Below are positions 55,219 through 63,409 of a stretch of 64,000 bases of DNA, piece by piece. Made by a program: the position numbers and the translations under genes. The notes beneath the pieces are model-generated. The model searched no databases, had not been told where the DNA came from, and was given only the letters and a program-made list of their open reading frames with translations. Every line of letters begins with the position of its first letter. Position 1 is the first letter of the stretch. The DNA is from Gammaproteobacteria bacterium (lineage in GTDB: Bacteria; Pseudomonadota; Gammaproteobacteria; Pseudomonadales; Halieaceae), in assembly GCA_030427085.1 (NCBI GenBank), contig JAUHXH010000004.1, positions 248,001 to 312,000 of the forward strand, given 5' to 3'.

Positions 55219-57936
55219 ATGCCCGAAAACGCCAACACTCCGCTGATTCTGGTCGACGGCTCCTCCTACCTCTACCGCGCCTTCCACGCCATGCCCATGC
55301 TCACTACCTCCAGTGGCGAGAACACGGGCGCGGTGCGGGGGGTAATCAGCATGTTGCGGCGCCTGCTCAAGGACTACCCCGAGAGCCCCGTGGTAGTGAT
55401 ATTCGACGCCAAGGGCAAATCCTTTCGGGACGACATCTACCCCGAGTACAAAGCCAACCGCCCGCCCATGCCAGACGAGTTGCGGGAGCAAGTTGATCCC
55501 ATCCACCGCATCGTGGAGGCCATGGGCCTGCCGCTGCTTTGCGTGCCCGGCGTAGAGGCTGACGATGTTATCGGCACCCTCGCCCACCTGGCCGAGGGAA
55601 ATGGCCGGCCTGTGGTGATATCCACCGGTGACAAGGACATGGCACAGCTAGTAAGCGCTCACACCACGCTCGTGAACACCATGACTGACACCGTGATGGA
55701 TCCCGCCGGTGTGCAGGAAAAGTTTGGCATCCCACCCGAGCTTATCATCGACTTTCTGGCCCTGATGGGCGACAAGGTGGATAACATTCCCGGCGTGCCC
55801 GGTGTGGGTGAAAAAACCGCCCTCGCCCTCCTCCAGGGTCTTGGCGGCCTGGACAGCATTTACGCCCAGTTAGACAAGATTGCGGACCTCGGTTTTCGCG
55901 GCGCGAAAAGCATGGCAAGCAAACTGGAAGCTGAGCGCGACAAGGCCTACTTGTCCTACGAGCTGGCCACAATAAGTACCAATGTGGAACTTGGTGTTGA
56001 GCCCGCCGAACTCGCCAATGGCGACATCGACAAACAGGCCTTGCTGGACTGGTTTACCCGCCTCGAGTTCAAAACCTGGGTGGATGAGTTACTGGGAGAC
56101 GAGGAAGTCGTTACCCCGGAAGCGCTGGAAGTGGACTACGAGACCATCACCACGGAAGAGCGCCTCGACCACTGGCTTGAACAGCTGCAGGCTGCCGATC
56201 TGTTCGCCTTCGACACGGAAACCACTAGCCTCAACTATATGCAGGCCCGCATCGTAGGCCTGTCCTTTGCTGTGGAACCCGGTAAAGCAGCGTATCTGCC
56301 CCTGGCCCACAACTACCTCGGCGCCCCCGACCAATTGCCCCTGGAAGAAACCCTGGCGCGCTTCAAGCCGCTGCTGGAAGATCCCGATCGCGCCAAGGTA
56401 GGCCAAAACCTGAAGTACGATGCCAACGTGCTGGCCAACCACAACATCGCCCTGAAAGGCATCGCCTGCGACACTATGCTGGAGTCCTACGTGCTGGATT
56501 CCACCGCAACCCGTCACGATATGGACTCCCTCAGCCTGAAATACCTGGGCCACAAAACGATTCATTTCGAGGACATCGCCGGCAAGGGAGCCAAGCAGCT
56601 CACCTTTGACCAGATCAAGGTGGAGGAGGCTGGCCCCTATGCGGCAGAAGACGCCGACGTCACCCTGCGCCTGCACCGGGAACTGTATCCGCGGCTGGAG
56701 GCTATTCCCAGTCTGAAGCAAGTACTTACTGACATCGAAGTGCCCTTGGTGCCAGTGTTGTCGCGGATCGAACGCACGGGCGCATTGCTCGACCGAGAGC
56801 GCCTGCAGCAGCAAAGCAGGGAGCTGGGCGAGCGCATGCTGGAGCTTCAGTCCGAGGCCTACGATGTGGCCGGCCAGGAGTTCAACCTGGGCTCGCCCAA
56901 GCAACTCGGGGAGATCCTGTTCAACAAACTCGGCCTGCCGGTGATCAAGAAAACCCCCAAGGGCGCGCCGTCCACCGCAGAGGAGGTACTGGTCGATCTG
57001 GCCCATGACTTCCCGTTGCCCAAGCTGATCCTCGAGCACCGCAGCCTGAGCAAGTTGAAGTCCACCTACACCGACAAGCTGCCGGAAATGATCGATCCGG
57101 ATACCGGTCGGGTGCACACCTCCTATCATCAGGCAGTTGCGGCGACAGGGCGCCTGTCGTCATCCGACCCCAACCTGCAGAATATCCCGATCCGCACGGA
57201 AGAGGGCCGCCGCATCCGCCAGGCCTTCATTGCGCCCGAAGGTTATCGCCTGGTGGCGGCAGATTATTCGCAAATTGAGCTGCGCATCATGGCCCACCTG
57301 TCAGGGGATGATGGTCTGCTTAACGCCTTCAACGAGGGGCTGGACGTGCACCGCGCCACCGCCGCAGAGGTGTTCGAGGTGGACCTGGACCAGGTTGACG
57401 CTGAGCAACGCCGCCGCGCCAAGGCGATCAATTTCGGCCTGATCTACGGCATGTCCGCTTTCGGTTTGGCGCGCCAGCTACACCTGCCGCGCGGCGAAGC
57501 CCAGGATTACATCGATCGTTATTTCGAGCGCTATCCCGGCGTGCAGGACTACATGGACCGCACACGGGCATTGGCGCATGAACAGGGCTTTGTGGAAACG
57601 CTGTTCGGACGTCGCCTGTACCTGCCTGAAATCAACGCGCGCAACAAAATGCGCCAACAGGCTGCGGAACGCACCGCGATTAATGCGCCCATGCAGGGCA
57701 GTGCGGCGGACATCATCAAACGCGCCATGCTCACTGTGGATGAATGGCTCGGGAAGGGCGATACCGACGCCCGGGTCATCATGCAGGTGCACGATGAACT
57801 GGTGCTGGAAGTAGCCTCAGGCGAGGTGGATGCGGTCAGTGAGCAGTTGTGTAATTTGATGGCGGGCGCTGCTGAACTGTCGGTCCCGTTACTGGTGGAA
57901 GCCGGAGTAGGGGACAACTGGGACGAGGCGCACTGA
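55219..57936 (+). CDS. polA: DNA polymerase I
   Basis: A 905-residue protein with three domains. The 5'-3' exonuclease (1 to about 300) has [26 protein letters not shown] and [18 protein letters not shown]. The 3'-5' proofreading exonuclease (about 305-500) keeps its acidic residues ([24 protein letters not shown]). The polymerase (about 520-905) has motif [11 protein letters not shown], motif [15 protein letters not shown] and motif [10 protein letters not shown]. It acts in Okazaki fragment maturation and repair. Transcribed towards the sRNA candidate, convergent with engB. Confidence 0.98.
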   Translation: MPENANTPLILVDGSSYLYRAFHAMPMLTTSSGENTGAVRGVISMLRRLLKDYPESPVVVIFDAKGKSFRDDIYPEYKANRPPMPDELREQVDPIHRIVEAMGLPLLCVPGVEADDVIGTLAHLAEGNGRPVVISTGDKDMAQLVSAHTTLVNTMTDTVMDPAGVQEKFGIPPELIIDFLALMGDKVDNIPGVPGVGEKTALALLQGLGGLDSIYAQLDKIADLGFRGAKSMASKLEAERDKAYLSYELATISTNVELGVEPAELANGDIDKQALLDWFTRLEFKTWVDELLGDEEVVTPEALEVDYETITTEERLDHWLEQLQAADLFAFDTETTSLNYMQARIVGLSFAVEPGKAAYLPLAHNYLGAPDQLPLEETLARFKPLLEDPDRAKVGQNLKYDANVLANHNIALKGIACDTMLESYVLDSTATRHDMDSLSLKYLGHKTIHFEDIAGKGAKQLTFDQIKVEEAGPYAAEDADVTLRLHRELYPRLEAIPSLKQVLTDIEVPLVPVLSRIERTGALLDRERLQQQSRELGERMLELQSEAYDVAGQEFNLGSPKQLGEILFNKLGLPVIKKTPKGAPSTAEEVLVDLAHDFPLPKLILEHRSLSKLKSTYTDKLPEMIDPDTGRVHTSYHQAVAATGRLSSSDPNLQNIPIRTEEGRRIRQAFIAPEGYRLVAADYSQIELRIMAHLSGDDGLLNAFNEGLDVHRATAAEVFEVDLDQVDAEQRRRAKAINFGLIYGMSAFGLARQLHLPRGEAQDYIDRYFERYPGVQDYMDRTRALAHEQGFVETLFGRRLYLPEINARNKMRQQAAERTAINAPMQGSAADIIKRAMLTVDEWLGKGDTDARVIMQVHDELVLEVASGEVDAVSEQLCNLMAGAAELSVPLLVEAGVGDNWDEAH

Positions 57937-57961
57937 CGCCAATTATTTACATTCCTGGCGG

Positions 57962-57988
57962 GAACTCACGACGCTGCACCGGGTCTTA
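57962..57988 (+). promoter_or_regulatory. Sigma-E/AlgU-like promoter upstream of the sRNA candidate
   Basis: GAACTC (57962-57967), a 16-base spacer, TCTTA (57984-57988). Compared with GAACTT-N16-TCTGA this is one mismatch in each box with exact spacing. It lies 25 bp after polA. ErsA of Pseudomonas, in the same locus, is AlgU-dependent. Confidence 0.5.
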
Positions 57989-57994
57989 TCTGGT

Positions 57995-58102
57995 GTAGCG
58001 TCTGCTACAAGGCAACTTTCTCTCCATGGGTTGCCGAAAGTCTCTTTCCCCAGAGACAAAGCTGTCCCGGCTGCCGCCCCCAAGGCAGCCGGGTTTTTTT
58101 TT
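57995..58102 (+). ncRNA. Candidate Spot 42/ErsA-position small RNA ending in a strong terminator
   Basis: Between polA and engB, where Escherichia has spf (Spot 42) and Pseudomonas has ersA. The sequence reads as four successive hairpins: GTAGC-gtct-GCTAC (57995-58008); GGCAAC...GTTGCC (58011-58035) with a pyrimidine-rich loop containing TCTCTCC; GTCTCT-ttcccc-AGAGAC (58040-58057); and the terminator CCCGGCTGCC...GGCAGCCGGG (58066-58093) followed by nine T. The start is inferred from the sigma-E-like promoter and gives about 105 nt. The C/U-rich exposed loops would suit base-pairing with ribosome-binding sites. The terminator is certain; the RNA is inferred. Confidence 0.7.
58066..58102 (+). 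terminator. Strong rho-independent terminator
   Basis: A perfect 10-bp GC stem (58066-58075 / 58084-58093) with an 8-base loop, then nine consecutive T. It ends the sRNA candidate and probably residual polA transcription. Confidence 0.92.
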
Positions 58103-58131
58103 GCTTGGTTACGTCTCGGGCTCCGATTTCC

Positions 58132-58250
58132 GGTCTACGTCCTCACCAGCCTTGCTGCGGAACCGCCAAAAAGCGTCGTCCCTGACAGGCTGCGCTCGTG
58201 CCATCCCTGGCCCGAGAGCTTCCGCTGCAAGGCTGGTGAGGACGCAGACC
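58132..58250. repeat. 119-bp nested palindromic element, copy A
   Basis: The left arm (58132-58162, beginning GGTCTACGTCC and ending GCGGAA) and right arm (58220-58250) are 31 nt each and reverse-complementary with two mismatches. The 57-nt core (58163-58219) starts with a 31-nt block, CCGCCAAAAAGCGTCGTCCC and onward, that is identical in copy B. It then has an inner hairpin, CTCGTGCC-ATCCCT-GGCCCGAG (58195-58216). No coding capacity is convincing. Confidence 0.88.
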
Positions 58251-58361
58251 TACCACCGTGCAGCACTCCCACTACTAGCCAAATATAAGAGTTTTCACCG
58301 CAAGGGTTTGGTTGCATGCCAAGTAGACCAATGTAGCGTCGTGTCGGGCGTATCGGATCGA
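58251..58361. other. Spacer between the two structured elements
   Basis: 111 bp of lower-GC sequence with no gene, no shared motif with the elements that I can see, and no promoter-like pair. Confidence 0.4.
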
Positions 58362-58480
58362 GGCCTGCGGAATGAAGGACTCTGTGGCGGAAGCTCAGCG
58401 GCCAGGGATGGCCGCTGTGCAGCCTGTCAGGGACGACGCTTTTTGGCGGTTCCGCGGCAGAGTCCTTCATTCCGCAGGCC
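58362..58480. repeat. 119-bp nested palindromic element, copy B (inverted relative to A)
   Basis: The arms at 58362-58392 (starting GGCCTGCGGAATG, ending GCGGAA) and 58450-58480 are 31 nt each and again pair with two mismatches, but their sequence differs from copy A except at the ends. The 57-nt core (58393-58449), read on the minus strand, shares the 31-nt block with copy A exactly. Its inner hairpin CAGCGGCC-ATCCCT-GGCCGCTG has the same loop but a different, perfectly paired stem. It lies 18 bp from the engB stop. Confidence 0.88.
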
Positions 58481-58498
58481 GGCTATCAGAGCTCCAAT

Positions 58499-59161
58499 TC
58501 AGCAATCATCAGAGTCGGCGACTTCCGCCTCATCCTCATAAACACTCTCATCCGTAAGCCAGCTATCCAGAACGGCAATCAACTCTTCATGTCCAGTGTG
58601 CTTCAGAGCAGAAAACAACTGCACAGAAACAGGCAAATCAATGGATTGCACTTTGGAACGCACTTGCAGGAACGACGCCTTCGCCGGGCCCTTTTTGAGC
58701 TTGTCCGCCTTGGTGAGCAGAATGTGCACCGGCATGCCGGCGGCTTCCGCCCAGCCCAGCATCATTTCGTCGAAAGGTTGCAGCGGGTGGCGGACATCCA
58801 TCAGTAGCACCAGCCCCCGCAAAGACTGCCGCTGTTGCAGATAGCCCTCGAGTTGCTTGATCCAGGCCTTTTTCACCGCTTCCGGAACCTTGGCGTAGCC
58901 ATAGCCGGGCAGGTCCACCAGGCGCTGGCAGTCGCTGAGTTCGAAGAAGTTGATCAACTGCGTGCGCCCTGGTGTTTTCGAGGTGCGGGCGAGCTTACGG
59001 TTGTGAGTGAGGCTGTTGATAGCACTGGATTTGCCCGCGTTGGAGCGGCCGGCGAAGGCGACTTCCCAGCCCTCGTCCGGAGGGCATTGGTGCACCTTGG
59101 CGGCGCTGGTTAGGAATTGTGCCCGCCGGTAATCGGGTTTTGCGGGGGAGGGGGTGTCCAT
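58499..59161 (-). CDS. engB: Ribosome biogenesis GTP-binding protein EngB (YsxC/YihA)
   Basis: A 220-residue small GTPase needed for 50S subunit assembly. G1 is GRSNAGKSS (38-46), G3 DLPGYGYA and G4 TKADK. The C-terminal extension of about 15 acidic residues ([16 protein letters not shown]) is unusual and ends next to the structured repeat. It is convergent with polA and divergent from the cytochrome c5 gene. Confidence 0.95.
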   Translation of the reverse strand: MDTPSPAKPDYRRAQFLTSAAKVHQCPPDEGWEVAFAGRSNAGKSSAINSLTHNRKLARTSKTPGRTQLINFFELSDCQRLVDLPGYGYAKVPEAVKKAWIKQLEGYLQQRQSLRGLVLLMDVRHPLQPFDEMMLGWAEAAGMPVHILLTKADKLKKGPAKASFLQVRSKVQSIDLPVSVQLFSALKHTGHEELIAVLDSWLTDESVYEDEAEVADSDDC

Positions 59162-59174
59162 TCGGGGCTCGCCT

Positions 59175-59202
59175 TTGTCGCGTTGCGCTTTGGGTATATA
59201 AT
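59175..59202 (+). promoter_or_regulatory. Putative promoter of the cytochrome c5 gene
   Basis: TTGTCG (59175-59180), a 16-base spacer and a perfect TATAAT (59197-59202), about 80 bp before the cytochrome start and directly upstream of engB on the other strand. Confidence 0.55.
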
Positions 59203-59280
59203 GCCACAGCTTTTCACACCGGCCCCTGTGGCCGGTTTCTTACGGGTGCAATTTTTGCTGATTCTACAAGGGGTTACCCG

Positions 59281-59574
59281 ATGAAAAAGATGCTTGCCGT
59301 GTTGCTGATGGCAACTGCAACTACCGCGTTTGCCGAGCCGGACATGTCCAAGTATGACCGCAGTTGCAAGATCTGCCATGCCGCTGGCGTGGCCAATGCG
59401 CCGAAGACTGGCGATGCCGAGGCTTGGGCTCCGCGTCTGGAAAAAGGCATGGATGCACTGGTTGCGTCCGTAGAAAAAGGCATGAATGCCATGCCACCCA
59501 AAGGCATGTGTACCGATTGCAGCGCTGAGGAATTCAAAGCGTTGATCGAGTACATGGCCAAGCCCGCAGAATAA
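59281..59574 (+). CDS. Periplasmic cytochrome c5-type monoheme protein
   Basis: A 97-residue protein with a signal peptide (MKKMLAVLLMATATTAFA). The single heme site is CKICH (Cys29, Cys32, His33); the sixth ligand is probably a Met of the NAMPPKGM segment. The following CTDC pair is the extra disulfide typical of c5. ATG 59281 is preferred to an earlier in-frame start at 59119 because the signal peptide starts here, after AAGGGG. It probably carries electrons to the caa3 oxidase or other terminal oxidases. Confidence 0.9.
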   Translation: MKKMLAVLLMATATTAFAEPDMSKYDRSCKICHAAGVANAPKTGDAEAWAPRLEKGMDALVASVEKGMNAMPPKGMCTDCSAEEFKALIEYMAKPAE

Positions 59575-59607
59575 GGGCGGCGCGCCCTCAATCACACTGG
59601 AAGTAGC

Positions 59608-60225
59608 ATGAAAAATATCGCGATGATCGCTGTGCTGGCCCTGGCCGGCGCGGCTTCCGCCCACGCCGCCGATGCCGGTGCGGGCAAAGAGCTCACCACT
59701 ATGTGCGCTGCCTGCCATGGTGCCGACGGCAACAGTGCCGCAGCCACTTTCCCGAAACTGGCGGGGCAGGGTGAGAAGTACCTGATCAAGCAAATGAAAG
59801 ACATTCGTGACGGCGCCCGCAACGTGCCTACGATGGCTGGCCAGTTGGACGGCAAAAGCGACGAGGATCTGGCTAATATCGCCGCGTTCTACGCCAGTCA
59901 GGCGAAAAGCGGCGGCCAGGTAGATCCTGAACTGCTGGAACTGGGCCAAAGCATCTACCGCGGTGGTATTTCGGATCGTAAGGTTCCCGCTTGTCAGGCT
60001 TGTCACTCACCGCACGGCAAAGGCAACGCGCCGGCCGGTTTCCCGTCACTGGCGGGGCAGCACGCGGATTACACTGAGGCACAGCTGCGTGCTTACCGCG
60101 AGGGTTACCAGCAGGAGAGTGGCCGCACCAACGATGGCGAGACCATGATCATGCGGACGGTGGCATTCCCGCTGTCTGACCTGGAGATCAAAGCGGTATC
60201 GAGCTATATCGCCGGTCTCAAATAA
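59608..60225 (+). CDS. Diheme cytochrome c4
   Basis: A 205-residue protein with a signal peptide (cleavage after AHA) and two cytochrome c domains: CAACH (Cys33-His37) and CQACH (Cys129-His133). Each half is followed by a Met-containing segment. This is the normal size of cytochrome c4, a membrane-associated electron donor to terminal oxidases. It follows the c5 gene by 33 bp. Confidence 0.94.
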   Translation: MKNIAMIAVLALAGAASAHAADAGAGKELTTMCAACHGADGNSAAATFPKLAGQGEKYLIKQMKDIRDGARNVPTMAGQLDGKSDEDLANIAAFYASQAKSGGQVDPELLELGQSIYRGGISDRKVPACQACHSPHGKGNAPAGFPSLAGQHADYTEAQLRAYREGYQQESGRTNDGETMIMRTVAFPLSDLEIKAVSSYIAGLK

Positions 60226-60243
60226 AGAACGGGTGAAGACACT

Positions 60244-60271
60244 AAAAGGTGGCGATATCGCCACCTTTTTT
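60244..60271 (+). terminator. Rho-independent terminator after cytochrome c4
   Basis: AAAAGGTGGCGA-TA-TCGCCACCTTTT, a perfect palindrome followed by further T. It separates the cytochrome pair from dsbA. Confidence 0.92.
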
Positions 60272-60337
60272 ATTTAACCCCCAGAACCGTGACGGCAAAA
60301 TGCTGTCTTACAGATTCCAGAATTATGGGAGAGAAAC

Positions 60338-60976
60338 ATGTTCAAGCGTTTGCTGATGACCTTCGCAATGGTCGCTCTGGTGCCTTTTGCTGCCTGCGCC
60401 CAGGAGGCCACCGAGTATGAGGAGGGCACGCACTACACCCTGATCCAGCCCCCTATCCGCACTGCCAACCCGGATAAAATCGGTGTCACCGAATTCTTCT
60501 GGTACGGCTGTATTCACTGTTACAACATGGAACCGATGGTTATCGCCTGGAAGAAAAACCTGGGCGACGACGTTGAATTCCGCGGTTCGCCGGCCATCTG
60601 GAATGGCCCGATGGAACTGCATGCCAAGGCGTTCTACGCCGCTGAGGCACTGGGCGTGATGGACAAACTGCATCCGGCGCTGTTTGCCGCAATGAATGTA
60701 GATCGCAAACGCCTGCTGTCTGAGGAAGAAATCGCCGAAGTATTCGAAGCTAACGGCGTTTCCGCTGAAGACTTCACCAAGGCATTCAACTCTTTCGGAG
60801 TAGGTAGTCAGGCGCGCCAGGCGGGCTCCCGCGCTCGCGCGGCAAAAATCACCGGTACGCCCGAGTTCATGGTTAACGGAAAATACCGTGTCAGCTCACG
60901 CACGGCCGGCGGTCAGGCGAACATGTTGAAGGTAGCCCAGTACTTGATCGAAAAGGAACGGGCGGCCAAGCAGTAA
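60338..60976 (+). CDS. dsbA: Periplasmic thiol:disulfide oxidase DsbA with CIHC active site
   Basis: A 212-residue protein with a signal peptide (cleavage near CAQ) and a thioredoxin fold with helical insert. The active site is GCIHCYN (Cys58-Ile-His-Cys61) instead of the usual CPHC; the cis-Pro loop GTPEFMVNG is intact. It introduces disulfides into exported proteins, probably including cytochrome maturation and pilus factors. GGGAGAG upstream of ATG. A homologue follows the cytochrome genes in Pseudomonas as well. Confidence 0.92.
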   Translation: MFKRLLMTFAMVALVPFAACAQEATEYEEGTHYTLIQPPIRTANPDKIGVTEFFWYGCIHCYNMEPMVIAWKKNLGDDVEFRGSPAIWNGPMELHAKAFYAAEALGVMDKLHPALFAAMNVDRKRLLSEEEIAEVFEANGVSAEDFTKAFNSFGVGSQARQAGSRARAAKITGTPEFMVNGKYRVSSRTAGGQANMLKVAQYLIEKERAAKQ

Positions 60977-60994
60977 AGGTTTTTCAAGCTGTAT

Positions 60995-61024
60995 AAAAAC
61001 GGGGCCATCAGAGCCCCGTTTTTT
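60995..61024 (+). terminator. Rho-independent terminator after dsbA
   Basis: AAAAACGGGGC (60995-61005), loop of seven, GCCCCGTTTTTT (61013-61024). Strong, with T-run; it may serve both strands because the next gene is convergent. Confidence 0.93.
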
Positions 61025-61056
61025 ATTTCCGCTGTTTGGCGTTCCGGAGGTGTCGA

Positions 61057-62061
61057 TCAGACTGCCAGCCACTCCGGAACCGGCAAGTTGCGGTTGGCCA
61101 GAAACACGGGATTAAACAGTTTGCTCTGGTAGCGGTTGCCGTAATCACACAGCACGGTGACGATGGTGTGCCCCGGCCCGAGCTGTTCCGCGAGTCGCAC
61201 CGCGCCGGCGATGTTTACGCCCGACGAGCCGCCCAGGCACAGGCCTTCGTGGCGCAGCAAATCGAACACGTAGGGCAGGGCTTCCGCGTCGCCGATCTCG
61301 AAGGCTTCATCTACCGCGGCCTGCGCCAGATTGTCGGTGATATGGTTGATGCCGATACCCTCAACGATAGAGCTGCCTTCCGCAGCCAGTTCGCCGTCGG
61401 TGTAATAGCGGTACAGGGAAGCCCCCTCGGGGTCGGCCACGGCAATGCGCACATTAGGGTTGTGCGCTTTCAGGGCGGTTGATACACCTGCCAGTGTGCC
61501 GCCCGTGCCCACGGCGCAAACGAATCCGTCGACCTTGCCGTTGGTTTGTTGCCAGATTTCTTCGCCGGTGGTGTCGTGATGCACCTGCATGTTGGCCAGG
61601 TTGTCGAACTGCCCCGCAAAGAATGCCCCGGCGGGGTTTTTCTTTGCCAGCTTTTCGGCCAGGCGGCGCGCACTGTGGATGTAGTGGCCGGCGTCGCTAT
61701 AGGAGGTAGCTCCCACCAGATGAAGGTCCGCACCCAGCAATTCCAGTGAGTCTATTTTTTCTTTGCTCTGGGTGATGGGCATGACCACGGCGCTGCGATA
61801 ACCCAGGGCGTTGGCCAGGAGGGTGAGGCCGATACCCGTATTGCCGGCAGTGCCCTCAACGATGGTGCCGCCAGGCTGTAACTCGCCCGACGCTTCCGCC
61901 GCGCGAATGATGCCCAGCGCGGTACGGTCCTTGACCGAGCCGCCGGGGTTGAGAAATTCCGCCTTGCCCAGGATGGTACAGCCGGTATGCTCCGACACCT
62001 TCTTCAGGTGGAGCAGGGGCGTATTGCCAATCAGTTGGGTGACGTCAGCGGCGTGGCTCAC
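61057..62061 (-). CDS. Cysteine synthase-like PLP enzyme
   Basis: A 334-residue fold-type II PLP enzyme. The PLP lysine is in NPGGSVKDR, the substrate loop is EGTAGNTGIGL (TAGNT instead of the TSGNT of classical CysK) and the phosphate-binding loop is GTGGTLAG. It most likely makes cysteine from O-acetylserine and sulfide; a cystathionine beta-synthase-like activity is possible because of the TAGNT variant. GTG 62061 is preferred to longer starts because the family-conserved ADVTQLIGNTPL follows at once and the upstream stretch overlaps the neighbouring gene. Confidence 0.85.
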   Translation of the reverse strand: MSHAADVTQLIGNTPLLHLKKVSEHTGCTILGKAEFLNPGGSVKDRTALGIIRAAEASGELQPGGTIVEGTAGNTGIGLTLLANALGYRSAVVMPITQSKEKIDSLELLGADLHLVGATSYSDAGHYIHSARRLAEKLAKKNPAGAFFAGQFDNLANMQVHHDTTGEEIWQQTNGKVDGFVCAVGTGGTLAGVSTALKAHNPNVRIAVADPEGASLYRYYTDGELAAEGSSIVEGIGINHITDNLAQAAVDEAFEIGDAEALPYVFDLLRHEGLCLGGSSGVNIAGAVRLAEQLGPGHTIVTVLCDYGNRYQSKLFNPVFLANRNLPVPEWLAV

Positions 62062-62117
62062 GGTGCCGATCCTGTTTGCCGGGGGGAGACGCAGTATGCC
62101 ATAGGGGGTGCCCGGCG

Positions 62118-63326
62118 TTAATGCGTCAGGTCGGCCGGCGTCATGCGGCGCCAGGCCATACTGAGCAGCACCAGGCAGGCGCAGGAAAGCGCCCACATGC
62201 CAATCAAAACGGGTGTGGCGGATTCATCCAACAGGCGCCCCAGGGCACCGGCGATCACTGCCGACAAGCCCATCTGGATAAAGCCCAGCAGGGCCGAGGC
62301 GGTGCCTGCGATGTGAGGGAAAGGCCGCAGCGCGCTGGCCATCGCATTGGGCAACACCATGCCCATGCCCACGCTGAACAATGCTGCAGGGCCGGCGACA
62401 TTGACAATACTGCGGCCCCAAATGAGGTTCAGCCCCACCATCAAAGTGGTGGCGACGATACAAATTGCCGCGCCCAGCAGCCCAATCAGTTCCGGCGCCT
62501 GCCGTCCGGCCAGGCGCGCGCTGGTGAAGCTGCCGGTCATGTAGCCCAATACCGTGGTGAGAAAGATTAGGCCGAACAGATGCACCGGTACACCCAGTTC
62601 CACGATGTAGATCATGCTGGAGGCACCCAGGTAGCTCATCAGCCCCGAGTAGAGCACGGCCCCACCGGCGGTGGTGAGCAAAAAGGTGGGGTGGCGAATC
62701 AGCTCCAGGTAATTGCCCGCGATCACCCTGGGGCGCAGGCTCTGGCGGTGGGGCAGGGACTCGGGCAAGTAAAGCTGCACCAGCGGAATCAACACGGTGC
62801 CGTACAGGGCCAGGAACACAAACAGGCTGGACCAGGGCAGCCACTGCAACATCAGGCCGCCCAGCGTTGGTGCCACGGCCGGGGCCAGTGCCATCAGCAT
62901 GGCGATGTACGACAAAGCCTGGGCGGCGCGTGTCGGGCCGAAGATGTCTCGCGTTGTTGCACGTGCCAGTGTGGGGCCCACGCACGCGCCCACGCCCTGT
63001 AAAAAACGGAAGCTGAGCAGTTCCTGCAGGTTGTCTGACTGGGCGCAACCGATACAGGCGGCAACGAAGATAGTAGTACCGCCAAGCAGGAGCGGCTTGC
63101 GCCCGAAGCGGTCAGACAGCGGCCCACACACCAGGTGGCAGAGCGCAAACCCGGCCAGATAGGCGCTGATGGTGAGCTGCATGTCGGCCATGGAGGTGCC
63201 GAGGGTGTCCGCCATGGCGGGCATCGCTGGCAGATACATGTCGATGGACAGGGGGCCGAGCGTCACCAGCACTGCCAACAGGGCGAGGATCGCTTTGGAA
63301 TCGGGATGTAGGTGACGAGTGCTCAT
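62118..63326 (-). CDS. Bcr/CflA-family drug efflux MFS transporter
   Basis: A 402-residue major facilitator protein with twelve spans. LGPLSIDMYLPAMPAMA is the hallmark of the Bcr/CflA drug-proton antiporter group, and GPLSDRFGRKPLLLGG is the MFS loop 2-3 motif. It exports small drugs such as bicyclomycin or chloramphenicol in relatives; the substrate here is unknown. It is encoded just upstream of the cysteine synthase-like gene on the same strand (56 bp gap). Some relatives export cysteine-pathway compounds, so a link is possible but unproven. Confidence 0.9.
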   Translation of the reverse strand: MSTRHLHPDSKAILALLAVLVTLGPLSIDMYLPAMPAMADTLGTSMADMQLTISAYLAGFALCHLVCGPLSDRFGRKPLLLGGTTIFVAACIGCAQSDNLQELLSFRFLQGVGACVGPTLARATTRDIFGPTRAAQALSYIAMLMALAPAVAPTLGGLMLQWLPWSSLFVFLALYGTVLIPLVQLYLPESLPHRQSLRPRVIAGNYLELIRHPTFLLTTAGGAVLYSGLMSYLGASSMIYIVELGVPVHLFGLIFLTTVLGYMTGSFTSARLAGRQAPELIGLLGAAICIVATTLMVGLNLIWGRSIVNVAGPAALFSVGMGMVLPNAMASALRPFPHIAGTASALLGFIQMGLSAVIAGALGRLLDESATPVLIGMWALSCACLVLLSMAWRRMTPADLTH

Positions 63327-63409
63327 GGGGTGGGCATTCTAACCCGCCCGGGCCGCAATGCGCGGTGTCGATTTGCCGAACTATTTGCGTCAGTGTGGGC
63401 GGGTTGGGA

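Noticed and set aside
58132-58480. Integron attC sites
   Set aside because: The elements are imperfect palindromes of suitable size, but I see no GTTRRRY/RYYYAAC core sites and no cassette genes or integrase; the shared long core block also differs from attC.
58132-58480. CRISPR array
   Set aside because: Only two copies, inverted to each other, with self-complementary arms; no regular direct repeats or cas genes.
58026-58541. 171-codon open frame on the plus strand across the polA-engB gap
   Set aside because: It runs through the sRNA candidate, terminator and both structured repeats; the protein is Ser/Arg/Pro-rich with no ribosome-binding site.
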